Shown here one piece after another: positions 33,688 through 43,100 of a DNA stretch of 64,000 nucleotides; position 1 is the stretch's first letter; each line of letters begins with the position of its first letter. Made by a program: the position numbers and the translations under genes. This stretch comes from Kitasatospora setae KM-6054. GTDB lineage: Bacteria > Actinomycetota > Actinomycetes > Streptomycetales > Streptomycetaceae. The stretch is taken from positions 7,591,001-7,655,000 of the forward strand of contig NC_016109.1 in assembly GCF_000269985.1 (NCBI RefSeq), written 5' to 3'. The notes under the pieces are model-generated. The model did no database searches. It was given only the letters and a program-made list of their open reading frames with translations, and had not been told where the DNA came from.

Positions 33688-36459
33688 GTGGACGGGCGCG
33701 TACTCGGCGTGGTCAACCTTGAAGTTCCGGGCCGCAAGAGGATCTTCGGTCCGACCAAGCCGGCGGCGCTGTTCGGGCTGCTGGTGACTTCGACGGACCT
33801 CCGGTGCAGCCGCAAGGAGGTATTCGGTTTCCTGTGGCCCGAACGGCCCGATTACAGCCGCCAACTGGTGGAGCGGGCGATGTCCGACCTGCGGAAGGTG
33901 CTGGGAGAAGAGCACCTTCCGCAGACCGGCTCCGGTTTCTGCGTTCTCCGGGTCCCGCGCGAGAGCGTGGACTACCTCCGGTTCCTCGACGCGCTGGAGC
34001 GGGCCGAACGGCTCCCCTGGCCGGAACAGGTCGAGGTGCTGAGCCGTGCCCTGGCGGAGTTCTCGGACGAGGAGCCGCTCAGGGGAATCCCGGGGAAGGC
34101 ATTCGCCGCCCTCCGGCTGAAGCTGGGTGCGGCCCGACTGGCCGCCGTCCGGCGGCAGCTCGAAGCCGCGTGGCAGGCGCAGGACTGGAAGCTGCTGGGC
34201 GGCGAGGCCGAGCGGTGGTACCGGAGCCTGCCCGACGAGGACTGGCCGTTCCACTACTACTTACTGGCCCGCGGCCGGGAGCTGCCGCCGATGGAACTGG
34301 AGAAGATCGTCAAACAGTGGACGGGGCGGTTCGGGACGCCGGGAACGGCTCTGCAGCGGGTCATCGACTGGGTGCGGGGGGAAGTCCCCAGCCCGTCGAT
34401 CGCCGGGTCGGCCCAAGGGCCGAACCAGTTGCCGGCCCCGGGACGGCGGGTCCTCGGCCGGAGCGATCTGATCCGCTCGACCGTGGAACTCGTGCTGGCA
34501 CGCCAGGCGGCGGGGCGCGGGACGGTGATCGTGATCAGCGGCATGGCCGGCATCGGCAAGACCACCCTGGCCCTGGAACTCGCGGGGCGGCTCCGGGACC
34601 GGTTCTCCGACGGTGCGCTGTACGCCGAGCTCCGCGGTTTCGCCGGAGAGGCGACACCGCCCGCCGACCCGGAGCACGTGCTCGACCGCTTCCTGCCGGA
34701 ACTGCCGCCGTACACCCGGGCGGCCACCGCGGAGGACAAGGCCGCCGCACTGCGGTCGGCCCTCGCCCACCGGTCGGTGCTCATGGTGCTGGACGACGCC
34801 CGTGACGCCCGGCAGGTGGTGCCGCTGCTTCCCGGCGTGGGAATCAGCACGGTGATCGTCACCAGCCGGAGCAAGCTCCGCGACCTGCGGGCCAAGCACG
34901 AGGTGCAGTTCTGTCAGATCGAGGGCCTGGACGAGGAGAGCGCCATGGCGTTGCTCCAGGAACCGATCGACCCTCGGAACCGTGCGGCCCACACGCAGCC
35001 GCTCGCCGACCTGGTGAAGTCCTGCGCCGGCCACCCCCTGGCGCTCACCGTGATCGCCGGGCGCCTGGAGGAGCGTTCGCTCGGGGCGGTCGTCGAACTG
35101 GCCAGGCAGCTCAAGGAGGAGCGGCGGACGATGGAGGTGCTGTGCGATCCGCAGGGCGATCTCTCCTTCGAGCCGGCGCTCAACCTCTCGGTCAGGGCAC
35201 TGTCCGAAGAAGCCCGGAGGCTGCTCTGGCAGCTCGCGATCCACCCCGGCCCCAGCATCGGCTGGGGCGCGGTGATGGACCTCGGTCTGGCCGGCGAGTC
35301 GATCCGTGCCGACCGGGCCCTGGAGGAACTGGCCGCGGCGAACCTCGTGGAACTGCGTGACGACCGCTACCGGCTGCACGACCTGGTCAGGAACTTCGCC
35401 CGTTACCGCATCCAGCCCCTTCCCCCCGGCCCGTGCCGGGAGCTGGAGGAGGCGACGGTGCGCCAGGTCCTGGAACACCAGCTGCAGAACGTCCGGGCCT
35501 GCGACCGGCTGCTCGACGCGGGACGGACGCTGCCGGTGGGGGAACCGGACGAGGTCACGGTGGCCGAACCCGGCGGCCAGGACCGGGCCATGGAACTGCT
35601 CGACACCGAGTACGACACGGTCCGCGGTTGCATCGGGCTGGCGATCGCGCGAGGCGCGGAGCGCTACGTGTGGCTGCTGCCGATGGTGCTGGTGGCCTAC
35701 CAGTGGCGCCGCCACCACCTCACGGCCGCCCTGGAAGGGCTCGGCGCCGCGCGGGAGGCCGTCGAGCGCTTCGAGGGGGCGACGCCGGTGGACCGGGCGA
35801 TGGTGTACCGGATGCTGGCGGGCACCCACTGGCGGCGAGCCGAGTACGAGATCGCCGTGGGGCCGCTCAACAGGGCCGTTCGCCTCAGCTCGGGGGACGA
35901 CAGCGCGGTCGGCCGGCTGAGCCGCGCCCGTTCCCTGCACGCCCTCGCGCTCACCCTGCGCAAGCTCGCTGTCGCCACGGACGATCAGGAGTGCTGGGCG
36001 AGAGCCGAGGCGCACCACCTGACGGCCCTGGGTCTGTACCGGGAGCTCGCGGACCCGGTCGGGGAGGCCGCCGCGCTCGGTGGCATCGGCACGATCCACC
36101 TCGATCGCGGTGAACTGGACGAAGCCCTCGCCGTCTGCCGTGAAGCCCGGCTCGTCGTCGAGCCCACCTCGGACCAGGGCGGTCTGGCGGACGTGCTCTA
36201 CACCCTTGCCAAGGTCCACCTCGTGCGGGGGGAGCGTCCCGTGGCGCTTCCCCTGTTCGAGGAAGCGGGAGGGATCTACCGGAGGCAGGAGCACTGGCCG
36301 AACGAGGCGAAGGTGCTGTGGACCTATGCGGACGCCCTGGTGGCGGCCGGTCGGCGGGAGGAGGCGGTGGCGGTCCTGGAGCGGGTGGTGGTCCTGCGGG
36401 AGCACATGGGGGGCGAGGGCGTCCCCGAGGCGCGTCGGCGGATCGAGCCGCTGCGATGA
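33688..36459 (+). CDS. SARP-STAND regulator (winged helix, NB-ARC, TPR)
   Basis: A 923-residue multidomain protein. The N-terminus (about 1-100) is winged-helix-like with RKEVFGFLWPERPDYSRQLV and MSDLRKVLGEEHLP. A BTAD-like helical part follows (to about 215), then NB-ARC with ISGMAGIGKTTLALELAG near residue 282, LMVLDDARD and VIVTSRS, and a C-terminal TPR array. The N-terminus is divergent from true SARPs. The GTG at 33688 has GAGGGAGG upstream; ATG 33664 is an alternative. One TTA codon (34261-34263, codon 192) predicts bldA dependence. It is convergent with the kinase gene and close to the pPIWI-RE operon, for which it may be sensor or activator. Confidence 0.85.
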   Translation: MDGRVLGVVNLEVPGRKRIFGPTKPAALFGLLVTSTDLRCSRKEVFGFLWPERPDYSRQLVERAMSDLRKVLGEEHLPQTGSGFCVLRVPRESVDYLRFLDALERAERLPWPEQVEVLSRALAEFSDEEPLRGIPGKAFAALRLKLGAARLAAVRRQLEAAWQAQDWKLLGGEAERWYRSLPDEDWPFHYYLLARGRELPPMELEKIVKQWTGRFGTPGTALQRVIDWVRGEVPSPSIAGSAQGPNQLPAPGRRVLGRSDLIRSTVELVLARQAAGRGTVIVISGMAGIGKTTLALELAGRLRDRFSDGALYAELRGFAGEATPPADPEHVLDRFLPELPPYTRAATAEDKAAALRSALAHRSVLMVLDDARDARQVVPLLPGVGISTVIVTSRSKLRDLRAKHEVQFCQIEGLDEESAMALLQEPIDPRNRAAHTQPLADLVKSCAGHPLALTVIAGRLEERSLGAVVELARQLKEERRTMEVLCDPQGDLSFEPALNLSVRALSEEARRLLWQLAIHPGPSIGWGAVMDLGLAGESIRADRALEELAAANLVELRDDRYRLHDLVRNFARYRIQPLPPGPCRELEEATVRQVLEHQLQNVRACDRLLDAGRTLPVGEPDEVTVAEPGGQDRAMELLDTEYDTVRGCIGLAIARGAERYVWLLPMVLVAYQWRRHHLTAALEGLGAAREAVERFEGATPVDRAMVYRMLAGTHWRRAEYEIAVGPLNRAVRLSSGDDSAVGRLSRARSLHALALTLRKLAVATDDQECWARAEAHHLTALGLYRELADPVGEAAALGGIGTIHLDRGELDEALAVCREARLVVEPTSDQGGLADVLYTLAKVHLVRGERPVALPLFEEAGGIYRRQEHWPNEAKVLWTYADALVAAGRREEAVAVLERVVVLREHMGGEGVPEARRRIEPLR

Positions 36460-36474
36460 CGCGGCCGGGGCGGG

Positions 36475-37386
36475 TCACCACCGGTGCGGAACGGTCCGGT
36501 AGTACTCCGTGGGATCCGGTCGCAAGGGCTTCCTGGGGGCGGGGGAGTCGACCGGGGGGACGCGGGAACGCAGCGCCTCGTACACCTCGCGCACCGAGGC
36601 CGGACGGTTCTCCGGCCGCAGTTCGACCATGGCGAGGGCGACTTCGGCGAACTCCTTCGGGATCGCGTCGATCCGGTCACGGGGCAGCACCACCGGGTTC
36701 TCCGCCGTGAGGCCACCGCGTGTGCCGTCGTACGGGAGCCGCATGACGGTCATCTCCAGGAGGACGCAGCCCAGCGAGAAGACGTCGGCCCGCGGGGTCA
36801 CACCGTCGTCGCTCGAACGCAGTTGCTCGGGAGGCGCGTACCCGATGCTCCCGCACCCGTACTCGGTCCGCCGGCGGGCGGGTGTCGCCAGCCCCAGGTC
36901 GAGGAGCCTGAGACGGCCGGAGTGCTCCAGCATCGCGTTGTCGGGTTTGACGTCCCGGTGTACGTAGCCGCGCCGGTGCACGTCGTCCAGGACCTCGCAG
37001 AACTGGCCGATGACGGACGCCACGGTGCTGGTGTCCCGGACCGGTCGGAACAGGGACACCACGTCGTACAGGGGGACACCGTCGACGTATTCCATGACGA
37101 GGCACTGTCCTCCGCGGAATACGCCCTGGCCGATCAGCCTCGGGATGCCCGGGACCTCCGACAGGGTGGAGGTGCACTCGCCCTCGTCGGTGAGGTCGCG
37201 GCCCAGGGCGATGAAATGCCTCGTCGATTCGAACTGGCGCTCTTTCTGGACCTTGAGGGCCACTTTCTCGCCGGTCTTCCGGTGCCGACCGGTGTAGAGG
37301 TCGCCCTGGCCGGTGTCGAAACTGATCTGGTCCAGGACTTCGTAGTGCGACTCGATGTCGAAGGGGTCTTCGAAGCGCCCCGTCAT
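36475..37386 (-). CDS. Serine/threonine protein kinase
   Basis: A 303-residue Hanks-type kinase without a membrane segment. Visible elements: the ATP-site Lys in KVALKVQKE, catalytic loop YVHRDVKPDNAML, metal-binding motif LLDLGLA (DLG instead of DFG), and activation-segment end GYAPPEQL. The glycine-rich loop (ISFDTGQGDLYTG) is loose. It is cytosolic and ends 15 bp from the convergent STAND gene. Its start faces the nuclease gene across a 93-bp divergent spacer. Together this suggests a signalling role linked to the pPIWI-RE module, possibly phosphorylating the STAND regulator or a nuclease. Confidence 0.88.
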   Translation of the reverse strand: MTGRFEDPFDIESHYEVLDQISFDTGQGDLYTGRHRKTGEKVALKVQKERQFESTRHFIALGRDLTDEGECTSTLSEVPGIPRLIGQGVFRGGQCLVMEYVDGVPLYDVVSLFRPVRDTSTVASVIGQFCEVLDDVHRRGYVHRDVKPDNAMLEHSGRLRLLDLGLATPARRRTEYGCGSIGYAPPEQLRSSDDGVTPRADVFSLGCVLLEMTVMRLPYDGTRGGLTAENPVVLPRDRIDAIPKEFAEVALAMVELRPENRPASVREVYEALRSRVPPVDSPAPRKPLRPDPTEYYRTVPHRW

Positions 37387-37479
37387 GGCAACTCCCCGGT
37401 CGGGCGGTGGCGCCCTTCCCTGCGTGATTGATTCGTCCGAGTCGGCGACAGCGGCCGGCTCTTCCAAGAGGAGGAACGA

Positions 37480-39054
37480 GTGATCGATTCGTGGCAACCG
37501 CCCGACGGAGTCCGTCGGGTGTCCGATGTCATCACAGTATCCGTCGGCATGTTCAAAGGAGGAGGTTTTCGCTGCCCGGCCGCAGACGCCCTCAAGGCGC
37601 GCGGATACCGGCCGATCCGGAAAGTCGAACGCCAGCGTGAATCGTTGGAGCATTTCGCCTTCGGGCCTTTCATGGCCGCCCTCGACGCGCGCGGCCGCGG
37701 CGCCGGGGGACCTCCCGAGGCGGCCCTCGGCACCGAACGGCGCCTGCACGACGGCCTGCGGCAGTGGTCCGCGCACGGACTGGCGAGCTACCGGGAAGCC
37801 TTCCCCGCGGACCCCGACGGTGCTTCCTTGCACGAGGACGTGGAACCGTGGATCTACCGCCACCGGCCGCGCGACGGCGATCCGTGGCAGGCGCGGGAGT
37901 ACCGGCTGACGGTGTGGGGGCGACGCCTCCGGTCCACCGACGGCAAGCTGCGCGAACTCCGGCTGCCGGCCACCAGGCTCCGGGCGGGGGAACCGCCCGC
38001 CGGCTTCGTGGCCGCGGCGGCGCTGGTCCTCGCGGAGGGCGGGCCGGGGCCCGCTCCGGAGCGGGTGCGGATCGTCGAGTTCGCCCTGCTGGGAGGTGCC
38101 TCGCGCACCCTGTTCGACGGGACCCCGGAGGAGGCCCGCGCCCTGTACCGGGCCGGGGGCCGCGCGGCCCTGGCCTCCGTGCTGGACGGCCAGGAGTACC
38201 GCCCGGGTTCCTCCTGCGTCGAGTGCCCGTTCCTCGCCGTCTGCCCCGCCCTGCGCCGTGCGCCCGGATTGCTCGGGGTCGGATCGGACGGGCGGCCCCG
38301 GCGCAGCTGGTCGGTCACCAACGGGCGTACCTACCGGGCCTGCCCGGCCCGGGACCACATGCGCCGGCTCCACCTGCCGGCGCTGGACGCGGTCGAGCAC
38401 GACCCGACCGCGGAACGCGGCCGGGCGCTGCACGCCTACCTGGCCCGGTGCCACGGAAGCGGGTCGGCGCGTCCGTGCACGGTGGAGGTGCCGGAATCGT
38501 GGGTGCCACCCGGATACGACCTGTCGGCGGGCGAACGCGAGCTCGGCGCCCGGCTGCTGCGCCACCACGCGGCGGTCTGCCCGTTGCGACTCACCCGGGA
38601 CGGCAGCGACGTGCGCCCCGAAGCCCGGGTGGTCCGCCACGACAGTGCCGCGGACGTGATCGTCATCGCCGCACCCGACCTGCTCTACCGGGACGCCGGC
38701 TCCTGGGTGTGGCGGGAGACCAAGACCTCGTCCCGGCGGCGCGCTTCGAACCTCCCGTTGCTGGAGCAGTACCCGCAACTGGCCCTCGCGACGCTGATGT
38801 CGGTCCGAGGCGACCTCGGTGGCGCGCCGGACCGGGCGAGAATCGAACTGGAGGTGCTGCGGCCGGACGGCGCGGACTTGGAGGTGATCGATCCTTTCGC
38901 GGCGGAGACCCGCGCCGCGGCGGAGCGGATCGTGCGGGAACTGGTGCAGGGGTGGCTCCAGGACGATCAGTACCCGGCGAACCCCGGCCGCGGCTGCGCG
39001 CGCTGCGAGATGTCGCGCTGGTGCTCGAAGTCGGCCCCCCGGCAGGGGGTGTGA
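37480..39054 (+). CDS. PD-(D/E)XK nuclease with Fe-S-type cysteines (RecB/Cas4-like)
   Basis: A 524-residue protein, first gene of the pPIWI-RE operon. The nuclease core is IIAAPDLLYRD-type sequence followed by WVWRETKTSSRRR, that is Asp...Glu-x-Lys, then LEQYPQLALATL. Cysteines near the C-terminus (CARCEMSRWC) form a Cas4/AddB-like iron-sulphur pattern with an upstream Cys. A second set, CVECPFLAVCPAL near residues 245-260, may bind zinc or be a duplicated cluster. GTG at 37480 has an excellent AGAGGAGG. The stop overlaps the next start (TGATG). Probable role: DNA end-processing or cleavage in the module. Confidence 0.8.
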   Translation: MIDSWQPPDGVRRVSDVITVSVGMFKGGGFRCPAADALKARGYRPIRKVERQRESLEHFAFGPFMAALDARGRGAGGPPEAALGTERRLHDGLRQWSAHGLASYREAFPADPDGASLHEDVEPWIYRHRPRDGDPWQAREYRLTVWGRRLRSTDGKLRELRLPATRLRAGEPPAGFVAAAALVLAEGGPGPAPERVRIVEFALLGGASRTLFDGTPEEARALYRAGGRAALASVLDGQEYRPGSSCVECPFLAVCPALRRAPGLLGVGSDGRPRRSWSVTNGRTYRACPARDHMRRLHLPALDAVEHDPTAERGRALHAYLARCHGSGSARPCTVEVPESWVPPGYDLSAGERELGARLLRHHAAVCPLRLTRDGSDVRPEARVVRHDSAADVIVIAAPDLLYRDAGSWVWRETKTSSRRRASNLPLLEQYPQLALATLMSVRGDLGGAPDRARIELEVLRPDGADLEVIDPFAAETRAAAERIVRELVQGWLQDDQYPANPGRGCARCEMSRWCSKSAPRQGV

Positions 39055-40151
39055 TGGAGGAGCGGGATCCCGGCGCGTACCGCGGGCTCGCTGCCGTCGT
39101 CGCCTCGGCGGGCGAACGGGGAAGCCTCCGGTCGTTCGCGCTGCCCTACCCACCCCCGGCGCAGCGAGCGCTCGACCGGATGGTGCTGCGCTGCCTCGAC
39201 CTGGGAGAGGAGCCGCCGCTCAGCGTGCCGGGACTGTTGGAGTGGTGCCGTCGGCGCCCGGCGGGGGACCGGGTCTTCGGAGTGCCCCCCGGCCTGCTGG
39301 ACGCCGGGGCGAGGCTGGTCCATCCGGTGGGAGTCACGCCCACCCGCACCTGCCTGGAACTCGCCTCCCACGAACGGCGGGGAGGGATCGAGCAGGAGGC
39401 CCGGGCGCTGCTGGCCGACTTGGCGAGGCGGTGCAGGAACACCGAGCAGTACCGGCGGAGCCGACGGTTCCTCGTCCGGCACGTCGCGGTCCACCAGAAG
39501 GACCGGTTCGAACGGGGATGGGACAAGGAGGTCTGGGTGCGGGTGCGCGAGCTGTACCAGCCAGTGCCCGAATTCCTGGTGGTCGCCGGGAAGTTCCTGC
39601 GGTGCGGCACCTGCCGACTGCCGGCCCTGCTCGGCGGACGGCGAGCCCCGGAGCACGGCGCGCCGGTCGCGGGCCCGCAGACGTGGTGCGAGGGCGAGCG
39701 CTGCCCCGCGGGGGAGCGGATGGAACTGGTCCGCGACCCGGAGCGGGTGCTGCTGCTGCGGCGTGCGCTGCGGATGTTCCTCGCGCTCCCGTCGGCCGTC
39801 GAGCACGCGGGGCTGGAAACCCTGGCCGCACACGGACTCGTTCACGAGGCGGTCCCGGAGGAACTCGGCTCGTACCGACTGCCCGGCCTGGGCGCGTACA
39901 CGGTCCACTTCTACGACCGGGTCCAACCGGTCCTGCTGGCCGATAGGTTCACCGACCTGGTGGACCGGCTGCCGGGGACGCCCGTCCTGGTCCTCCCCCG
40001 GCGATCAGCCGGGTCCACCGAATTCCGCAGGGCTCTCGCAGCGGCGCTTCCCGACGAGTTGAGGGCAAGGACGCTGATCAGCGCCCCGCAGGAGCTGGCG
40101 CGACGGATCCACCAGCATCACACCGGCCGCAGGAAGGGAGCCCATGCGTAG
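39054..40151 (+). CDS. pPIWI-RE module REase-type protein, catalytic site apparently altered
   Basis: A 365-residue protein with a helical N-terminus, a zinc-ribbon-like middle (FLRCGTCRLPALL and WCEGERCPAG), and a C-terminal domain that follows the REase of pPIWI-RE islands: LPGLGAYTVHFYDRVQPV, a VLVLPRRS strand, then LISAPQELARRI. In the REase as I recall it, a V-D-V-K-D strand carries the catalytic residues; here the matching stretch reads PVLLADRF, with no Asp-x-Lys, so it may be inactive. It overlaps the helicase gene by 8 bp. The alignment is from memory and should be tested by profile search. Confidence 0.6.
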   Translation: MEERDPGAYRGLAAVVASAGERGSLRSFALPYPPPAQRALDRMVLRCLDLGEEPPLSVPGLLEWCRRRPAGDRVFGVPPGLLDAGARLVHPVGVTPTRTCLELASHERRGGIEQEARALLADLARRCRNTEQYRRSRRFLVRHVAVHQKDRFERGWDKEVWVRVRELYQPVPEFLVVAGKFLRCGTCRLPALLGGRRAPEHGAPVAGPQTWCEGERCPAGERMELVRDPERVLLLRRALRMFLALPSAVEHAGLETLAAHGLVHEAVPEELGSYRLPGLGAYTVHFYDRVQPVLLADRFTDLVDRLPGTPVLVLPRRSAGSTEFRRALAAALPDELRARTLISAPQELARRIHQHHTGRRKGAHA

Positions 40152-43100
40152 CCTCACCCCGCCCTTGCACCGACTGACCAGCGAGATGAGACAGTTCGCC
40201 GGCCCCCGGCTGCGGGGGCCGGCAGCCGAGTACCTCTGCCAGATCGAACTCGGCCTGTACCTCCAGCAGCGTCTGACGCCGGACGCCCCGGCCGCGCACG
40301 CCTGGGTGTTCTTCAGCGGCTACGGCTTCGCGAAGGCGTACCTGGCCGACCCGCCGGAGGACGTCGAGCGGGTTCTGCGGATCGCCCGCCACTCACTCTG
40401 GACCCTGGGCCGGAACCGGGCCTGGCGGGACGCCCTGGAGCACTACCGGCGAGTCGATCCCGCACTCCGCGGCTACGAGGTCCCGGACCCCGGACGCCCG
40501 CCCGTACGGTGCGAGACCGGGATCGGGCGGGAGCGCTGGCAGGTCTACGACGGCCTGCTGCGAACGGCCCCGCCACTGGCGGGCTCCCGGCAGCGAGTCG
40601 CCGGTGCGGGCCGTCACGGGTTCCCGGTCAGTCGGGCGATGGCTGTCGTCGAGCTGCCGGAGGTCCCCGAGGGCCCACCGGCCAGCCATGACCTGGACCT
40701 CGGGCCGGCCGGGGGAGGCGAGGGCCTGACCTTCCGGATGGACGACCTCAGGAGCACCGCGGCCGAGATGGACGCCATCCACGCACGGACCGGCTCCGGG
40801 AAAGCACCGGAATGGGAGCGGAGGCTCCGGAACTTCGAACTGTCCAACGCACAGATCGGCACCTTCCAACCGGCCGACGAGTTCACGGTCGACGGCATCC
40901 AGCACCTGCTCGGCATCGTCGGAGCGGGCAAGAGCACGCTGCGGGACGTGATCGCGGTCCACCTGGCCCGCCTCGGGAAGCGGACGACCGTCGTCGTGCC
41001 CGATGTCGCCGAAGTGCTGAAGCTGGTCGAGTCGTACAACCTGTACACCGAGGGCGCGGCGGCCCCCGTCCTCGGCGCCGGCGGGCGCGAACGCCACGCC
41101 CAGAGCCTGCACCGCAGATTGGCCGGGCGGGGCGAGCAGCGGCTACTGGCCCACGATGACCCGGCCTTCGCCTACCTGGGGACGTCGTGCCTGCTGAACA
41201 CCATGCTCGGCGGACCCTCCGGCGAGCCCCTGGCCTTCGGCGAGGCCCCGTGCTCCCGGCTGCGCCCTCCGGCCCCGTCCGCGCGCGGGGCCGGACGATC
41301 GCTGCGGTCGGAGTGGCAGAAGCAGTCGCTCGCCTGTCCCTACTGGTCGGTCTGCCCCCGGCACCACGGGGCCAGGGCGCTGGTCGGCGCTCTCATCTGG
41401 GTGGCGACGATGCCGAGCCTGCTCGACTCGTCCCCGCCGCGTCCGCAGAACGGGGAACGCATCCGCTACCTCGAACTCGCCTGTCGTCGGAGCGATCTGG
41501 TGATCGTCGACGAGGCCGACCGGGTGCAGATGAATCTGGACCGGGCATTCGCTCCGGCCGTCCTGCTCGCCGCCGACGAGCAGCGCGGATTCATCGACCG
41601 GCTCAACAAGCACAAGATCCGTGAGCTCACGGCCGGCGGCAGGACCCAACTCTCCGACCGGGACGTCGCGGTCTTCTGCGGCGCGCTCAACACCGTCGTC
41701 GCGGCCACGGACAGGCTGCACGCCATGCTCGTCAGCCAGTACCGCCTGCGCCGGTGGACGAGGTTCGGGTTCTTCAGCGCCTGGACCCTGCAACTCGCCC
41801 TCCTCGACGAGCGGTACCCACCCGGCGGGGACGACGGAGCGGCCCGATCGGACCGAACCCCGCGGGAGGCGCTCGGGGACCTCTTCGACGCGTTCCGGGA
41901 CAACCCGTTCGGTGACCGCACCCGACACACCGAAGAGGACTTCGCCGACCTCACGGCGCTGCTCAACGAACTCCTGCACACCGGCAACCCGGAGAAGACC
42001 AGGGAATCGCTCCTGGAAGTGATGGAGGACCGCTTCCGACTCGACGAACGCTTCCGGACCCGGCAGCGGCAGCAGTACGAGGAGCGCGTGGCGCAGTGGC
42101 AGGAGGAGAGCGCGGAGCGCGGGCACGGGAACGGCAGGCGCGGGAAGGCGGTCGACGGGCCGCCGCGGACCCCGGAGCAGTGGTTCGAGGACCTGGCCGA
42201 CCGCCTTGAGTTCACACTGATCCTGAGCGCCCTCGAACGGCGGCTCGCACTCGTCAACACCATGTGGCCCCCGGTCGAGGCGGCACTCGGCCTGGGTTTC
42301 AACGACATGTACCGCAGGCCGTTCGACTACGGCCCGATGGTGCCGGAAGCGCCGATGGGAAACGTGCTCGGCTTCCAGTTCCGGGTCACCGGGGAGGACG
42401 GTGAGGGCGTGCGCGGCGGCGACCTGGTCTTCTTCCGCTGCAGCGGTGTCGGACGGGAACTGCTGAGGGCGATGCCCGCGCTGTCCTCGGTCGACTGCCG
42501 ACCGGGTGCCCACGTGCTCCTGATGTCCGGCAGCAGCTGGGCGGGCCGGTCCAGCCGGTACCACGTCGCGGTACCCGTCGGCGTGATCATCGAACCGGTG
42601 CCGGCGGTGACCGAACGGATCGCCGTCGAGAGCGAGATGCGCTTCGAGTTCGTCGACGACGGCGACGAGAGGATGAGGATCTCCGGAACCGATCCGGAGG
42701 ACCGGCCGGCCAAGCTCCGGCGCCTGATCGGCCGGCTCGGCGCCGGGGCGGACGAGGCGGAGAACGGCGGCCCGCTGGAGGAGGAGCTGTTGTCCCTGCC
42801 GCCCGGCCGTGACCAGATCCTGCTGCTGGTCGGCAGCTACGAGGAGGCCGCAGCGGTCGCCGACACCCTGCACAACCTCAACCCCCGCTGGCGGGACCGC
42901 GTGCTGCGCCTGGTCTCGGACGACCAGGAGATCGACGAGGACGCCGAGGCCCCGTCCTCGCACCGGGCCCGGGTGCTGCGGCGCGGGGACGTCGAGCACC
43001 TCAAGGACCTCAACGCGGACGTGCTGGTCGCACCACTCCTGGCCGTCGAACGCGGCCACAACATCCTCAACGACGACGCCGTGGCGGCGATCGGGACCGT

